Source: an uncultured Clostridia bacterium (GTDB lineage Bacteria; Bacillota; Clostridia; Christensenellales; CAG-917). From it: a stretch of 64,000 nt of DNA. The stretch is taken from assembly GCA_934277615.1 (NCBI GenBank), contig CAKQUV010000001.1, positions 62,001-126,000 on the forward strand, read 5' to 3'. Shown piece by piece: positions 17,234-26,200 of this stretch (positions are counted from its first letter, which is position 1; each line of letters starts with the position of its first letter). A program made the position numbers and the translations under genes. The notes beneath the pieces were generated by a model, which saw nothing but the letters and a program-made list of their open reading frames with translations, had not been told where the DNA came from and made no database searches.

Positions 17234-17875
17234 TTAGTCCTTATAAGAGTTTTCTTTCAACTTGTCGGACGTGGTTTTGTTCTTTTTTGCGCCGTCTTTG
17301 AAGTTGTGCATTTCCACTTTATACTTCTTGGAAAGGCTGTTCTTTGCGCACTTCATTGCAAACTTGGCAATCTTTAAAGATAGTTGCACAACCGCCACAA
17401 AGAACGTGAAGCCGAACACAATCCATTTGGTAAGATCAGGTTTTCCCGTTGCGATACCTACCATGGAAACTGCGGTGAGCGCAAGGAAGAATACATTGAC
17501 GAACGCTTTGAAAATTCCCAAAACTTTCTTGTAGGTCTTTACGTTTGTTTTGAGTTTCTTGGGGTCTTTGAACGTGAGTGCGACGAGTGCGATAAACACG
17601 CCAACGAATACCGCAAGCATTGGAATGAGCGCGTACGTGTAGGCGCTGTCAACCCACTTTTTTGCAATAAACGTGCATACCGACGATATTGCGTAAAGCG
17701 TGGAAATAATCGTCCATACGACGTCGATTTTTTGGAAGGTTGTAAGTTTTTTGTTTTCCTCTTCCGCAACTACTTCGGCGGTGGCTTTTTCCACTTGCTC
17801 GCTCGTGTAATCGCCGGATATTCCCTTCTCGTCTGCAAGCGCCGCTTTGGGTGCGAATTTTGCTTTCTTTGCCAT
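17234..17875 (-). CDS. hypothetical membrane protein, about four helices
   Basis: 213 residues. A charged, Ala/Glu/Lys-rich N-terminal tail of about 45 residues precedes four predicted membrane helices (roughly 50-70, 80-105, 122-142, 148-170), and a Lys-rich C-terminal tail ends in KENSYKD. Tail charge suggests both ends are cytoplasmic. I do not recognise a family. The start ATG has AGGAGA at a good distance. The gene begins immediately after a terminator-like hairpin that ends the hydrolase gene, so its expression depends on read-through or on a promoter I cannot see. Confidence 0.6.
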   Translation of the reverse strand: MAKKAKFAPKAALADEKGISGDYTSEQVEKATAEVVAEEENKKLTTFQKIDVVWTIISTLYAISSVCTFIAKKWVDSAYTYALIPMLAVFVGVFIALVALTFKDPKKLKTNVKTYKKVLGIFKAFVNVFFLALTAVSMVGIATGKPDLTKWIVFGFTFFVAVVQLSLKIAKFAMKCAKNSLSKKYKVEMHNFKDGAKKNKTTSDKLKENSYKD

Positions 17876-17886
17876 ATACTTCTCCT

Positions 17887-17914
17887 AAAAAACGACCTGC
17901 CCGTACGGGGCAGG
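17887..17914 (-). terminator. intrinsic terminator abutting the next gene's ribosome site
   Basis: On the minus strand CCTGCCC, a short loop, GGGCAGG, then TCGTTTTTT. The T-run is followed directly by AGGAGA, the Shine-Dalgarno of the 17234-17875 gene. It terminates the upstream hydrolase transcript and may act as an attenuator for the next gene. Confidence 0.75.
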
Positions 17915-17936
17915 CCTCAAAATTTTTCTGTGTGCT

Positions 17937-18851
17937 TTACACTTCTTTTGCTACTACCCTTGCAAGGAAATCGTCGCAAAGTTTGATATTTTCGATTGCG
18001 GCGCCCTTGTTCCAGTTGAGAGGATAGCAGTGATTGTCAAAGAACTTGGTGCTGTGGTGTTCCTCTACGTGTACGCCGAGGTCTTGAAGTTTCTTGACGA
18101 GTTTTTGTCCTTGACCTTTGCAGAACATATCCTTTTCGGCATAAGTGATGAAGGAAATCGGGAAGTTTTCGTCCACGTATCCGAACGGCGCGAGATAGTC
18201 GGCATATTCGTACTTGTCGAGTTCTTTTACGTGCACGCCGCTGAAATCGTACAAAATCTTGTCCGTAAGGTTGAAGGGCATTTTTTGCCCGAGGGCCTCG
18301 CCGATGTCGTAAATGCCGCAGTCGAGCATTGCCGTACGAAATTTCAAATCCGTGCTTACGCCAAACTTTTCTTGAAGAGCCTTGTTTGTGGATACGCATG
18401 CGAGCATTGCGGAATAGTAGCCGCCTGCCGAGTCGCCCGAGACGCACATATTGTCAAGGTCGAGATTGTATTTTTCCGCATTTGCGCCAACCCAGTTGAG
18501 AGCGGATACGAGATGTTGCAATCCTTTTGGGAAGAGGTACTTGGGACCAAGACCGTAGTTGACGTTGACCACAAAGAAACCCTTGTTTGCTGCCCATTTG
18601 GCAAGTCCTCTGCGGTAGTGCTTGTCGCCTGCCACAAATCCGCCGCCGTGAATGTAGAAAAACACGGGATATTTTTCGTTGCCGTCTTTTTTGACGTAAT
18701 AAGTGTCGAGCTTACAAGCATCGTCCTTGTCGTATGCGATGTCTGTTTCGATCTCGAACTTCACGTCTTTGAAGCGGAGCATTTTCTTCTTGTTTTGCGA
18801 ACCGTCGAACATTTTGTCGATTGCTACAAACAAAAATTGCGCAAAAGTCAT
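17937..18851 (-). CDS. alpha/beta hydrolase, hormone-sensitive-lipase-like esterase
   Basis: 304 residues. It shows the HSL-type alpha/beta hydrolase signature: oxyanion motif HGGGF near residue 70, nucleophile elbow GDSAGG near residue 145, and a C-terminal His in FFDNHCYPL that fits the catalytic histidine; the acid is probably in the SFITYAEKDMF segment. Members hydrolyse short acyl or aryl esters in the cytoplasm. The start ATG follows AAAGGGG. The gene is divergent from the DUF6198 gene and upstream of the four-helix membrane protein gene, separated from it by a terminator. The substrate is unknown. Confidence 0.8.
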   Translation of the reverse strand: MTFAQFLFVAIDKMFDGSQNKKKMLRFKDVKFEIETDIAYDKDDACKLDTYYVKKDGNEKYPVFFYIHGGGFVAGDKHYRRGLAKWAANKGFFVVNVNYGLGPKYLFPKGLQHLVSALNWVGANAEKYNLDLDNMCVSGDSAGGYYSAMLACVSTNKALQEKFGVSTDLKFRTAMLDCGIYDIGEALGQKMPFNLTDKILYDFSGVHVKELDKYEYADYLAPFGYVDENFPISFITYAEKDMFCKGQGQKLVKKLQDLGVHVEEHHSTKFFDNHCYPLNWNKGAAIENIKLCDDFLARVVAKEV

Positions 18852-18961
18852 AATAATTACCCCTTTTTTGGATTATTTAATAGAATTTTATCATATATCG
18901 CACATTTGTGCAATATCTATCGCTCAAAAATTGCTCACACAATTTGTTTTTGAAAAATATA

Positions 18962-18990
18962 TTGACATAAGACAAAACTTATGTTATTTA
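18962..18990 (+). promoter_or_regulatory. promoter with inverted repeat in its spacer
   Basis: TTGACA (18962-18967), 17 bases, then TATTTA (18985-18990). The spacer and the end of the -35 box form an inverted repeat, ACATAAG (18965-18971) and CTTATGT (18978-18984), the classical place for a repressor to block RNA polymerase. It drives the DUF6198 gene. Confidence 0.55.
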
Positions 18991-19039
18991 CATATAGAAA
19001 AACTTTGTGGACTTTTCCGGGCTACGCCAACTTTTCGCC

Positions 19040-19074
19040 ACACAATTGCGCTTTTGCAATTGTGTTATTTTTTT
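19040..19074 (+). promoter_or_regulatory. terminator-like attenuator in the DUF6198 leader
   Basis: ACACAATTGC (19040-19049), loop GCTTTT, GCAATTGTGT (19056-19065), then TATTTTTTTT: a perfect 10-bp stem with a U-run, located between promoter and start codon. TGTGG (19006-19010) could pair with CCACA (19038-19042) and so compete with the base of the stem. I do not recognise a known riboswitch class. Confidence 0.6.
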
Positions 19075-19099
19075 GCAAGGCGCACGAAGGAAAGGCTTT

Positions 19100-19831
19100 A
19101 TGAAAAAAATCACCCTACACAGCGAAATCGTATATTTGGTCGCGATAATACTGCTTGCCCTATCCGTCGCTATGCTCACCACGTCGGGATACGGACTTTC
19201 TATGCTCGTTGCGCCCGCGTATATATTGAGCCTTATTCTCGGCATAGAGTTCGGCATTGCGGAATATATCGTGCAAGGCGTATTGATAGTTTTGTTTTGC
19301 ATCATCGTAAGGCGGTTCAAGGTCGGATATCTCTTTTCGTTTTTATCTTGCCTTCTTTACGGCGCGATACTCATTGCGTGGCAAAAAATCCCCTTTTTCA
19401 ATACCTCTGTCAACCCGCCCGAAAGCTACGAAACGTGGCAAAGAGTGCTTCTCTTTATCTTCGGAGATTTGCTCACGTTCTTCTCCGTCGCGCTGTCCTT
19501 CAAGGCGTATTTGCACCCGCAAGTCTACGACTTTTTCGTAAAAGGCGTGAGCGAACGCTATCACTTTAAGCAAACTATCGTAAAAACCGTATTCGACCTA
19601 TGTTGTCTTGCGACGGGCACAGCGATGACTCTCATTGCGTTCAAAGAATTTCGCGGAATATACTGGGGCACGCTTGCGACGGCGATTTGCGGAGGTACGA
19701 TTATTGGCTTTTTCAGCAAAATGCTGGACAAAATCATGGTTGCAAAACCGCTCTTCCCGGGGCTTGAAAAATACTTCGAGATAGACGATAAAGTCTTGTC
19801 AATAAAAACGGACGAATACGTGCGAGAGTAA
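19100..19831 (+). CDS. YczE/YitT-like membrane protein (DUF6198)
   Basis: 243 residues with five or six membrane helices. The segments SVAMLTTSGYGLSMLVAPAY and GYLFSFLSCLLYGAILIAW, and the cytoplasmic C-terminal region, fit the YczE/YyaS/DUF6198 family of integral membrane proteins of unknown transport role. The frame extends upstream to 19007, but that part covers the attenuator; ATG 19100 follows GAAGGAAAGG and starts with MKKITLH. A leader of about 100 bases with a terminator-like hairpin suggests control by premature termination. It is convergent with the acyltransferase gene. Confidence 0.7.
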   Translation: MKKITLHSEIVYLVAIILLALSVAMLTTSGYGLSMLVAPAYILSLILGIEFGIAEYIVQGVLIVLFCIIVRRFKVGYLFSFLSCLLYGAILIAWQKIPFFNTSVNPPESYETWQRVLLFIFGDLLTFFSVALSFKAYLHPQVYDFFVKGVSERYHFKQTIVKTVFDLCCLATGTAMTLIAFKEFRGIYWGTLATAICGGTIIGFFSKMLDKIMVAKPLFPGLEKYFEIDDKVLSIKTDEYVRE

Positions 19832-19854
19832 AAGTCAATAATAAAAAATATGCA

Positions 19855-19880
19855 AAAACGGCACAGTTTTGTGCCGTTTT
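19855..19880. terminator. bidirectional terminator
   Basis: AAAACGGCACA (19855-19865), loop GTTT, TGTGCCGTTTT (19870-19880). It is flanked by A- and T-runs on both strands and separates the convergent DUF6198 and acyltransferase genes. Confidence 0.85.
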
Positions 19881-19900
19881 TCAATAAAATTTTTATTTTT

Positions 19901-21190
19901 TTACGCCTCGATTGCGTTGAATTCTTTGAGGTTCTTTTCAACCAAGTCAAAGTAGCGGTTGGCAATCTCCACGTCTTTTTCGTTGCCTCTGATTGCCGTG
20001 GAGAGCGTAACTCTGCCCAGTATCGTCGTTACGGACATGAGGAAGAAGGGTTTGTACTTGACTGCGCCCGAGATGAAGCCGTCAATCATCGTCATACCGT
20101 CAAAGGTAAGCTTCTTGTCGTCGAGCAAGCCCATATTGCTGACCGCGATAAGCGGATTGTCGTATCCTGCCTTGATTGCAAACTCCGCGATGTCTTGCGG
20201 AAATATGGTGTATGCAAGTTTGAGAAGAGGCAATGAATATAGCCCCATAAACTTGTCGCGCTTGTAGCCTTTGGTGGAGCGAATGATGTTGACAACGGTG
20301 TCTTGCATCGTTTCGCCTTTGCAAAGGGTGCGGACTGCCATCCACGCCGTGTGGTTGGTGAGACCGCCTTGCAAACCGCCCTCGACTATGTGCTTGCGGA
20401 GGTCGATCGCACACGATACCGTAAGACTGTCGTCGTCTTTGAGTCCGCAAAGTTCGTAAAGAGAACGGAATACCGTTGCCATAATAGCGTCGTTGACAGT
20501 GATGCCGAGTTTTTTTGCGACCGTGCGCATTCTTGCAAAATCTTCCTGACCGATTTCTCTCTTTATAATGCGATTAACGTCCTCGGGTACGCTTTCCGAC
20601 CACGGGAACGGAACTTTGTCCTGCGCCTTGCTTATGTTCTTATAAAGCCCTTTTGCGTGCTTGAGGTCGTCGCCTTCGAGCATAGAATACACTTGCTCGT
20701 ATGCACGCGAGCCCGTTTTCATATGGAGTGAGGCATAGTCGCCGCCTTTGAGCGCGTTGTAGTTGTTGCAAAGCGTTGCAAGGAAGTATTTGAGGTCGCC
20801 GCCGTCCATACACATATGGTTGTTACGCCAGCAAAATACGCTTTGATTGTCGTCCTCGAAAATCGCGATTTTTACTTGCACGTTGTTGTCGTAAGGAATA
20901 ACTTCGCAAAGCCACTTGTCCGCCACTTCGTCCGCGTTTTCCACGCGCTCGTAAGATACGATATCGTCTATGGTATACTCCTCTTCCTTCCAATACGGCT
21001 CGACAACCGTCGTGTTGAAAGACGAGTGAAGTACCGGCGCTTTTTCCACCATGTACAACATTGCGTTTTTGAGCGCGTTCATATCGAAACTTCCCTTATA
21101 TGAGAATTTCGCATGCACCATTCTGTCGTAATAATTGCGGAAAAGAAACTGCATTCTATCCCACATTTCAGCCTTTATCGTGTTTGCCAT
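19901..21190 (-). CDS. condensation-domain / alcohol acyltransferase-like protein
   Basis: 429 residues in the chloramphenicol-acetyltransferase/condensation superfamily. The catalytic HxxxDG motif is present as NHMCMDGGD near residue 130, and the C-terminal half contains the matching LTVSCAIDLRKH and NHTAWMAV regions. Relatives transfer acyl groups to alcohols or amines (alcohol acetyltransferases, wax-ester-type and stand-alone condensation enzymes). With no carrier protein or NRPS nearby, the substrate is unknown. It is cytoplasmic, with no signal. The start ATG follows GAGGAATT. Confidence 0.7.
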   Translation of the reverse strand: MANTIKAEMWDRMQFLFRNYYDRMVHAKFSYKGSFDMNALKNAMLYMVEKAPVLHSSFNTTVVEPYWKEEEYTIDDIVSYERVENADEVADKWLCEVIPYDNNVQVKIAIFEDDNQSVFCWRNNHMCMDGGDLKYFLATLCNNYNALKGGDYASLHMKTGSRAYEQVYSMLEGDDLKHAKGLYKNISKAQDKVPFPWSESVPEDVNRIIKREIGQEDFARMRTVAKKLGITVNDAIMATVFRSLYELCGLKDDDSLTVSCAIDLRKHIVEGGLQGGLTNHTAWMAVRTLCKGETMQDTVVNIIRSTKGYKRDKFMGLYSLPLLKLAYTIFPQDIAEFAIKAGYDNPLIAVSNMGLLDDKKLTFDGMTMIDGFISGAVKYKPFFLMSVTTILGRVTLSTAIRGNEKDVEIANRYFDLVEKNLKEFNAIEA

Positions 21191-21241
21191 AACAATTCCT
21201 CTATTTGCATAAAACGATGTTTATACCGTCGAAACGATATA

Positions 21242-22102
21242 TTAATCATCCCATTCAGTCCAATATGCTTCGTTTTGTTTTTCGTTCTTATCGGCAAGTT
21301 GCGCCTTTTCTTTGGCATTGTTTTTCTTTGCCTTTTTGACGACAACTACAATGATTTGCACAAGCGCGCACACAACGCCGGCAAGGCAAAGCAGCCAGCC
21401 CGGATGCCAGAAATTCGGCACGAGAATGCCAAGCATTACGTAAAGCATAACGCCGAAAATCTCGATGAATACGGGAAGTTCGAACCATCTTTCCTTGCTC
21501 TTTGTTGCAAACGCAATCGACGTGTCCGTGCCGAAAAGCAACATAACCATTGCAAGGAATGTCATCCAAGAACCTTCAAAATGCAATACGGGTTCGAGCA
21601 CGAGTTCAAGCAGTAAAAACACGAATGCGGACAGTAGCACTTCGCATATTGCGACGCAAATTCTCGTGACGACGTATTTGCGTTTTTGTGCAAATTTGAG
21701 TGCAACGTATCCGAGCAACACTCCCACGCCCGCAAAAGCACCGCCTACGACAATAAGCCAAGTAGGATGCCATATTTTCGCAACACCGCCGACGATGAGA
21801 TACACCACCGCCAAAAGCGCGACGATTGCCACCGCGCTGATTCCGACCGCGCTTGCTTTGCGTTTGACGACGCCGTTTTTGATTTGTCTGTTTTCAAATT
21901 CCGCAAGCGTTTGGTCTATATCACCGAGTTCGGAAACTGCCATATTGTAGATAAGTTCGTCGTCGGTTACGCCCTTTATGCGCAATTCTTGTTCTCTGTC
22001 GAGAAGTTCCACAAGCAACGTCTTGCGGTATTCCATCGCAGCTTTGGTAGGTGCGATTTTTCTGAAATGTTCCTCTAGAAATTGTTTGAATCTCTCTTTC
22101 AT
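21242..22102 (-). CDS. DUF1700-like membrane protein (permease-prefix type)
   Basis: 286 residues. The cytoplasmic N-terminal helical region (about residues 1-75) resembles the short prefix domain found in DUF1700/HAAS-type proteins: MKERFKQFLEEHFRK, later LRIKGVTDDELIYNMAVSEL and GDIDQTLAEF. About six membrane helices follow, then a Lys-rich tail. Such proteins often sit beside PadR regulators; none is present here. The frame starts earlier, at 22132, but AGAGAGG lies just upstream of ATG 22102, so I choose the latter. Function unknown. Confidence 0.6.
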   Translation of the reverse strand: MKERFKQFLEEHFRKIAPTKAAMEYRKTLLVELLDREQELRIKGVTDDELIYNMAVSELGDIDQTLAEFENRQIKNGVVKRKASAVGISAVAIVALLAVVYLIVGGVAKIWHPTWLIVVGGAFAGVGVLLGYVALKFAQKRKYVVTRICVAICEVLLSAFVFLLLELVLEPVLHFEGSWMTFLAMVMLLFGTDTSIAFATKSKERWFELPVFIEIFGVMLYVMLGILVPNFWHPGWLLCLAGVVCALVQIIVVVVKKAKKNNAKEKAQLADKNEKQNEAYWTEWDD

Positions 22103-22178
22103 AACGATAGCCTCTCTGCACTTTCGTGCCATGTTTTACACGTAATATACGAACGAATGCAATTTGGGTTACGTATTC

Positions 22179-22206
22179 ACGCAAAAAAATTTTTGCACAT
22201 ACGATA
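22179..22206 (+). promoter_or_regulatory. sigma-K-like promoter of the collagen-like gene
   Basis: AC (22179-22180), 17 bases, CATACGATA (22198-22206) fits the late mother-cell sigma-K pattern AC-N17-CATAnnnTA. The leader would be about 90 bases. The match is short, so this rests partly on the spore-surface nature of the product. Confidence 0.45.
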
Positions 22207-22302
22207 TATGGACGGTCAAACCCTCGTTACATATATATTTTACCCCCACTCTGCGCAGTTTTCAACAAAATTCGTCTTTTACATAAAAAGGAGGTAACTA
22301 CT

Positions 22303-23088
22303 ATGCTTTTCAATTGGTTTGGAAACTCTTGCTGCAACAACTCCCGACCGTGCGGATGCTCGGGCACAAACACAATCGAATATATCAGAGGTCCGATCGG
22401 ACCGCAAGGCCCCGTCGGTCCTATGGGCCCGATGGGTCCGATGGGCGCACAAGGTCCGGTTGGACCTACGGGGGCAACAGGCGCAACCGGTCCGCAAGGT
22501 CCGGTCGGCCCTCAAGGCCCGCAAGGTGCAACCGGTGCTACCGGCGCAACAGGTCCCCAAGGTCCACAAGGAGAAACCGGTCCCCAAGGTCCGGTCGGTC
22601 CGCAAGGACCGCAAGGTGAAACGGGAGCGACGGGCGCAACAGGTCCGCAAGGCCCTCAAGGTGCAACCGGTCCCCAAGGACCGGCGGGAACAAGCGCGCT
22701 TCAAGACGCACTCTACGCTTACAGCGGAACCCAAACGGTGGGATCGGGAGCGATAATTCCGCTTGCCAACTCCGTCACCACACCGACTACCACCATGGCA
22801 CTCACCGACAACGCACTCGTATTGCCGACGGGAACGTATCTCATCACCTACGGCGCGACGGGCACGAGAACGACGGACGGAAATCTTTCCGTGCAACTGT
22901 ATGCGGGCGGGACTGCGATTGCAAACGAGATTATATCCGCAAACGCTTCCTCGACGAACTCGGCAAATTTGTCCAAGACCGTACTCTACAATGCAACGGC
23001 GGACGGCACGACGATTTCGCTATACAACACATCGGGTGAAAGCGTAAATCTCACGGGCGCAAATATCACCGCTATGAGAATAGTGTGA
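22303..23088 (+). CDS. collagen-like triple-helix protein, BclA-type spore surface candidate
   Basis: 261 residues. A short Cys-rich head (MLFNWFGNSCCNN, then CGC) leads into 34 uninterrupted Gly-X-Y triplets (about residues 30-131), mostly GPQ, GPV and GAT, which should form a collagen-like triple helix. The last 130 residues look like a trimeric beta-jelly-roll cap of the BclA C-terminal type (ALPTGTY-like VLPTGTYLITYGATG, ending in ITAMRIV). In spore formers such proteins make the nap of the exosporium. The start ATG follows AAGGAGGT; a longer frame from 22126 lacks support. A sigma-K-like promoter and a strong terminator bracket the gene, so it is probably monocistronic. Confidence 0.85.
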   Translation: MLFNWFGNSCCNNSRPCGCSGTNTIEYIRGPIGPQGPVGPMGPMGPMGAQGPVGPTGATGATGPQGPVGPQGPQGATGATGATGPQGPQGETGPQGPVGPQGPQGETGATGATGPQGPQGATGPQGPAGTSALQDALYAYSGTQTVGSGAIIPLANSVTTPTTTMALTDNALVLPTGTYLITYGATGTRTTDGNLSVQLYAGGTAIANEIISANASSTNSANLSKTVLYNATADGTTISLYNTSGESVNLTGANITAMRIV

Positions 23089-23149
23089 TTGCGCAAAATG
23101 CCGTTTCGTTTCAAAGTCGTATATTGCAAATAAAAACATTTTAACTATG

Positions 23150-23178
23150 CAAAAAGCGTGTATTAATCACGCTTTTTG
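23150..23178. terminator. bidirectional terminator between the collagen-like gene and mfd
   Basis: CAAAAAGCGTG (23150-23160), loop TATTAAT, CACGCTTTTTG (23168-23178), followed by TTAATTT. It works in both directions for the convergent genes. Confidence 0.8.
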
Positions 23179-23256
23179 TTAATTTATCGGTAATTCAAAC
23201 AGTTTATGTCCGGCAAATCATATTCTCTGTTTTTTAAAAAACAAGCAACGCTTTTC

Positions 23257-26200
23257 TTATTGGATATTTGCAAAAAAGTCAATGAGTTTTTTGAGTTTTT
23301 GCTCTGCGGTGAGTTTGTTCACCTCAAATATCATAGACGGCGGTATCGTAGTCGTCAGCACCACGCTTCCGCTGTTTTCTGCAACCGCGCGCATAAGGCT
23401 TTCGTTCTTGAAAATGTCTGCGTCGTAGAAGTTGACGCCGGCGCCGTTGCGATTGATTATAACCCTCGACGCATCGTAGTTGGACGCAAGGTTTTTGAGC
23501 AACGCTATATTTATAAGGTTCTCCAAAGGTAAATCCACAGGCCCGTAAATCTCGCCGAGTTCCTTGATGAGAGAATCGCGCGCCTGAACGCTTGCCACCT
23601 TGGATATCTGCTTGTACACGCGCAATTTGTCGCGACCGCTTATATAGTCGTCGCTTATGAACGCCGCGGCGTCCACCTTCATCTCAACGTCCTTATTCTC
23701 CTTCTTTACGACGCCTGTCTTGACCTCTTGGATTGCCTCGTCGAGAAGTTCGAGATACATCTCGTAGCCAACTTTTTCGATATGTCCGCTTTGCTCTGCG
23801 CCCAGAAGGTTGCCTGCGCCGCGAATGGACAAGTCGGCAAGCGCGATTCTAAAGCCGCTACCTATATCCGTGTTTTCGAGCAAAGAATCGAGTCTCTTTT
23901 GCGCCGTATCCGTGAGCGTGCCGTTTTCGGGGAGCGTGAAATATGCGTGCGCAAGCACTCCTCGCCTTCCCACTCTGCCCCTCAATTGGTAAAGTTGCGA
24001 CAGCCCGAAACGTCCGCTGTCAATGACGATAAGCGTATTTGCGTCAGGCAAATCTATGCCGTTTTCTATAATCGTGGTTGCGACTAGCACGTCGAATTCC
24101 TTGTCATAGAACGCGCTCATTCGCTCCTCGAGTTGTCCTGCGAGCATTTGTCCGTGCGCCGTTATAACTCTTGCATCTGGGCAAAGCGAGCGGATTTTGT
24201 TTGCAAAAGGATCGAGTTGCTCGACGTTGTTGAGAAGTATCAATGTCTGACCGCCTCGGGCAAGTTCTCTTGTGATTGCGTCAACGCAAAGCGAGTCGCT
24301 ATACGACACGACGTACGTTTGCACGGGAAGTCTGCCGTGGGGCGCGGTTTCGAGCATGGAGATATCCCTTACGCCCGTAAGCGACATGTTGAGCGTGCGC
24401 GGAATGGGCGTTGCCGAGAGCGTAAGCACGTTGACAAGCGGATATCTTTCCTTCAGTTTTTCCTTGTGTTCCACGCCGAAACGCTGCTCTTCGTCAAGCA
24501 CGAGCAAGCCTAAATCGTGAAATTCCACGTCTTTTGCAAGCACTTTGTGCGTGGCTATAACCATGTGCATAGTGCCGTCTTTGAGTTCTGCAAGCAAGGT
24601 TGCGTTGTCCTTGGACGTTTGCAATCTCGTCAAAAGTCCGCACTTTATGCCGAACGGCTCAAGCCTCTTGACAAGATTTTCGTAATGTTGCCTCGCAAGA
24701 ATGGTAGTCGGGGCGAGAAGCACTGCTTGTTTGCCGTCAAGCACGGTCTTAAACATTGCTCTGAACGCGACTTCCGTCTTGCCAAAGCCAACGTCGCCAA
24801 CCAAAAGCCTGTCCATAATGCGGCCGCTTTCCATATCTTGCTTTATCTCGCCTATGGCTTTGAGCTGGTCGGGCGTTTCCTCGTATTCGAAATTGTCCTC
24901 AAACTCCTTTTGCCATACGGTATCTTCGCTGTATTTGAAACCGCGCTGTTTTTCACGCTTGGCGTACAATTCGACAAGGTTTATTGCCAGTTTTCTTACG
25001 GATTTGCGGACTTTTTCCTTTTCTCTTTCAAACTCTTTGCCGCCGAGTTTGTTGAGCGCGGGATGCTCCTCACCTACAAACCTCTGAAGATTGTTCATCT
25101 GGTCGGTGGCAACGTATAGCGTGTCGCCGTCCTTGTACTTGAGCACGATGTACTCTTTTTCAAAGTCGCCCGTCTTGAGTATGGTCGTACCCTCGCAAAG
25201 TCCTACGCCGTGTATTCTGTGCACCACGTAATCGCCCGCTTTGGGCGCAAGGGCTTGTTCCTTGCCTCTAACGCTTATATCTTCGCCTCTATGCTTGCCT
25301 ATACACTCGCCTACGCCTACGAGGCACACTTTGGCAGCAGGGTAAACGACGCCCGTTTCCACGCAAAGCGGCGTTGCAAGCACCGCTCCGTCGTCGTTGC
25401 CGTCCTCGCTGTAGGTTGCAAACACGTCATACTCTCGCAGGCTGTCGATTACTGTTTTTGCTCTCTCTTTGCTCGAACACGCCATAATGACCTTTGTACC
25501 GTTGAGCGTAAACGTCCTGATGTCTTGGACGATGGTCTGCGGATCGAGATAATACTTGGTTACCGGCTTGGTTTTCGGCTCTATGATATATTTGGGCTCG
25601 AAAAGCTGGTTGTTGAGCGAGAGCGAGGAAAAACTCATCTTGCGCAAAAACACCAATTCGCGCTTGACTTCGTTTAGCGGCACGCAAACGTCCTTGTGCG
25701 TGCTTAAAATTTCGCCGCCTTCGAGAAGATTTTTTATACGGCCGTCAAATTCTTTTGCGAGAATTTGCAATTTGTCAAACACCACTTTCGGCTCGTCGAA
25801 TATTACGAGAGTCGGCTTGTCGTCGTCAAAGAATTGCAAAAGCGGCGTAATGCAGTCTTTCATAAACGGCAACGCCCACACGCAAGAGGGATCGCAAGAG
25901 CCAACGCTCAAGCCCTCTTTGACTTCGAGCGCAAACTTGTTGTCCTGATGCAAGGAAAGTTGCTCGATTGCGCTTTCATAGCCCTTTTCGTCAAGCAATA
26001 TGTCGCTCACTGGCGCGAAACGCACGCCTTGCACCTCGTTGGAAGCAAGCATGCTTTCGACGTCAAGCGCTCTGATATCTTCGACAAGTTCGTCGAAAAA
26101 GTTGATTCGATACGCCGCGCCGTCTATGCCGAAAACATCCACGATATCGCCTCTTACGGCAAAATCTCCGATATCGGCAATCATAGTTTGTCGCTTGTAA

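Noticed and set aside
22279..22896. Minus-strand frame of 205 codons opposite the collagen-like gene
   Set aside because: The repetitive Gly-X-Y DNA keeps several frames open. Only the plus-strand frame has AAGGAGGT, a collagen pattern and a domain-like end.
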